NCBI GenBank assembly: GCA_963821935.1
Contig: CAWGFM010000005.1
Location: 992,001-1,056,000, forward strand
Direction: 5' to 3'
Origin: JAOUEA01 sp963821935
GTDB taxonomy: Bacteria > Actinomycetota > UBA4738 > HRBIN12
Length of the DNA stretch: 64,000 nucleotides
Below are positions 62,275 through 64,000 of this stretch, in pieces. The position numbers and the translations under genes are program-made. Each line of letters begins with the position of its first letter. Within the stretch, counting starts at the first letter, position 1. Below the pieces are notes generated by a model, which searched no databases, was not told the origin of the DNA, and saw only the letters and a list, made by a program, of their open reading frames with translations.

Positions 62275-63884
62275 CGCTGTTGCAGGGCCTTACGCTTCTG
62301 TTCGGTGCGACGTTCGGCTTCCAGGCGTTCCAGGTCCACCTCGTCCTCGCTCATGTACGTGAAGGTCTCGGCGATGACTGGATGGACGGCCGCGATCGCT
62401 CGATGCATCGCCTGCGCGACGCGGCGGTACACCGGATGCCCCGCGGGCTGGGAACGGAGCTCGGTGAGGTGCATCGCCTCGCGCGCGCTCATCTGCATCA
62501 CGAACCGGATGCGGTAGGCCATGGACACCGCGTACTGCGCGACGTCGGGCATGCCGGCTTCGAGCAGCTCGTGCTCCATGCCGGCGCTCGTCTCCATGAC
62601 GCGATCCCAATCGGCGCGCAACCCGGCGTCGTCGATCTGGGATGGCACATCGAACCCATGCTGCGTGGTGAGGCGCTGCCACTCGATCGTGAGTGGTCGG
62701 TGCCGCTGGAGGTCGCGGAAGGCTCCGTAGTCGCAGAGCACGTCGAACCGGTAGCCCGTGCGCTCCCATGCCCGACCCGGCTTGTGGCGGCGGTTGCCGC
62801 GTTCGCCCACGCTCGCGCGAAGGATCTCGGCCCGCTGCTCGGGCGTCATGTCGCGGGCGGCCGACAGCAGCTGATCGTCGGGCAGATCGGACGAGGCGTA
62901 CAGCACGGCGGCGGCGACCTTCAGCTCGCCTTCGGGATCGTGGTCGATCATCGTGACCTCGTCCCGCGCCTCCGGCTTCTCGTCGGCAAGCACCCGTGCC
63001 GTGAGCGAGTCGACGCGTTCGTGGTTCTCCTGCCAGTAGCGCGACCAGGCGACGCCCCGTTCCGCGACATCGACCCTGGTGAGGAACTCGGGGATGACCG
63101 TGCGGAGCTCGGGCTTCATCAGCTCGCCGTACTCGCGCATCTCGGCGTTCGGATGCGCGGCCAGTCGCATCAACAGCTGCTCGTAGGATTGCCCCGTCGC
63201 GTAGATCCCCAGGTTCGAACGGGTGCCCGCGGGGAGCAGCACCCGCAGCGTGTCGCAGGTCTTGGCCAGCATCGTCTGGCGATACACGAAGTCGCTGTCA
63301 TGCGGCTCCTTCGGGAAGCGCTCCTTGAACCAGGTTTCCATCGGCTCGTACATGCGTCCGTAGGTGGTGAAGACCTCGTCCAGGAACGAGACGTAACGAT
63401 CGTGCAGCGGGGTGCCGATCAGCTCCGGCGGCACCGTGGCGCGCCAGGTGCCGCCGGGCCGATCGTCGTAGCGCATGTACCTGGTGGATTGTTCGAGGTA
63501 GGCCGCCAGCCGACCCCACTCCAGGGCCTTCGCGAGCAGTTGTGACGACTGCTCGCACGCCAGGTGGACGCCGCCAAGCTGTGCCACCGAGTCGTCGCCG
63601 TACTCGACGAAGACGTTCTCGTAGAGGCGAGCGGCCCGCTCGCTGCCGGGCCGAGCGCCGGCATCGGCCGTGCTCGCGAACGCCTCCGCGCCCTCGGCGA
63701 ACTCATCCAGGAACAACCGGCGCAGCGACTTGGTGGTGCGGGAGTAACGCGCGAACAGCGCGCCCTTCACCGCCTCGGGCAGGTTCACCAGTGCGAACAC
63801 CGGCCCTTCCAGGTTGGTGAAATGTCGATGCAGGACCGCTCGTTCGTCTGGCGTGAACTCCTCCGAGACGAACGAGAGCGTCAT
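62271..63884 (-). CDS. ThyX-like protein, double length
   Basis: A 537-residue protein related to flavin-dependent thymidylate synthase but about twice the usual 220-250 residues. The N-terminal half has EQSTRYMRYDD and YGDDSVAQLGGVHLACE; the C-terminal half has CDYGAFRDLQRHRPLTIEWQR, a degenerate form of the RHRxxSxxxxSxR motif, and YAVSMAYRIRFVMQMSAREAMHLTELRS. Long ThyX-like proteins are known in other bacteria. Whether it makes dTMP is uncertain, since neither half has the full signature. Confidence 0.8.
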   Translation of the reverse strand: MTLSFVSEEFTPDERAVLHRHFTNLEGPVFALVNLPEAVKGALFARYSRTTKSLRRLFLDEFAEGAEAFASTADAGARPGSERAARLYENVFVEYGDDSVAQLGGVHLACEQSSQLLAKALEWGRLAAYLEQSTRYMRYDDRPGGTWRATVPPELIGTPLHDRYVSFLDEVFTTYGRMYEPMETWFKERFPKEPHDSDFVYRQTMLAKTCDTLRVLLPAGTRSNLGIYATGQSYEQLLMRLAAHPNAEMREYGELMKPELRTVIPEFLTRVDVAERGVAWSRYWQENHERVDSLTARVLADEKPEARDEVTMIDHDPEGELKVAAAVLYASSDLPDDQLLSAARDMTPEQRAEILRASVGERGNRRHKPGRAWERTGYRFDVLCDYGAFRDLQRHRPLTIEWQRLTTQHGFDVPSQIDDAGLRADWDRVMETSAGMEHELLEAGMPDVAQYAVSMAYRIRFVMQMSAREAMHLTELRSQPAGHPVYRRVAQAMHRAIAAVHPVIAETFTYMSEDEVDLERLEAERRTEQKRKALQQR

Positions 63885-63905
63885 GCCTCCACCGTGTGGC
63901 CGGGC

Positions 63906-64000
63906 TCACTCGCCTTCATCGGCACCACCCTGATGCACGACGACCACCGAGCCAGCATCAACGCTCTGCCCGGCAGGCGTGTCCTGCGCGACGACCCGAG
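63906..64000 (-). CDS. C-terminal PASTA domain of an unknown protein (partial)
   Basis: The minus frame entering from the right edge encodes about 30 residues, RVVAQDTPAGQSVDAGSVV and more, ending at TGA 63906-63908. The V..Q.P.AG..V..G..V pattern is that of a PASTA repeat, which binds peptidoglycan or muropeptides. It could be the end of a PknB-like kinase or a PBP. The ThyX-like gene starts 21 nt later. Confidence 0.6.
   Translation of the reverse strand, partial: RVVAQDTPAGQSVDAGSVVVVHQGGADEGE

Overview
The window is a high-GC actinobacterial chromosome segment centred on the replication origin. The order rpmH-rnpA-yidD-yidC-jag-rsmG-parA-parB on the minus strand, facing dnaA-dnaN-recF-DUF721-gyrB-gyrA on the plus strand, is the classic origin region. 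A DUF3566 gene, tRNA-Ile, tRNA-Ala and crgA on the gyrA side match the actinobacterial pattern (for example Mycobacterium). I cannot place it below phylum from the sequence alone; many GTG starts and probable leaderless genes (TAnnnT 6-7 nt before ATG) fit Actinomycetota.

Layout. 1-6.7 kb: a D-Ala-D-Ala ligase-type gene, then the convergent chromosome-segregation and membrane-insertion operon, with a perfect parS site inside the start of rsmG. 6.8-15.9 kb: dnaA boxes, dnaA, the putative oriC, dnaN, recF, DUF721, gyrB and gyrA. 16-29 kb: accessory envelope and metabolic genes. These include two related secreted M23 peptidases (each with a sigma-28/WhiG-like promoter), a GNAT plus enolase-superfamily racemase/OSBS pair, a DUF3352 protein, a protein made of seven exact 23-residue repeats, a chorismate-mutase/PchB-like gene running into tRNA-Ala, an M15 peptidase, and tandem PQQ-type sugar dehydrogenases. 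29-43 kb: an orphan CoxL-like molybdoprotein, a frameshifted S9 peptidase, crgA, an asymmetric heterodimeric ABC exporter, an acyl-CoA ligase and a flippase-like membrane protein. 43-47.6 kb: a tightly overlapped sulfur-assimilation operon (sulfite reductase, zinc ribbon, APS reductase, siroheme genes) preceded by what looks like a Cys-codon leader peptide and competing hairpins. 47.6-54.3 kb: DJ-1-like, DapA-like, proline dehydrogenase, CBS protein, isocitrate lyase with a structured leader, and a secreted delta-60-repeat protein. 54.3-60.8 kb: a histidine operon, hisD-C-B-H-A-F-I-G, almost every junction overlapping. 60.9-64 kb: HU, a frameshifted beta-lactamase-fold hydrolase, a double-length ThyX-like protein and the C-terminal end of a PASTA protein.

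How the genes work together. RsmG/ParA/ParB/parS, DnaA/oriC and gyrase give replication and segregation. The sulfur operon couples siroheme synthesis to the enzymes that use it (sulfite reductase) and to APS reduction. The his operon lacks hisE and the histidinol-phosphate phosphatase, which must lie elsewhere. Three genes (parA tail, S9 peptidase, beta-lactamase-like) each carry a one-base frame change; two are at or beside homopolymers, so assembly error must be excluded before calling them broken. The strongest leads for new biology are the sulfur-operon attenuator, the small palindromic repeats expanded in frame inside two of its genes, the 24-bp repeats that form a stop-start chain between two genes, and the out-of-frame acidic tail of ParA.
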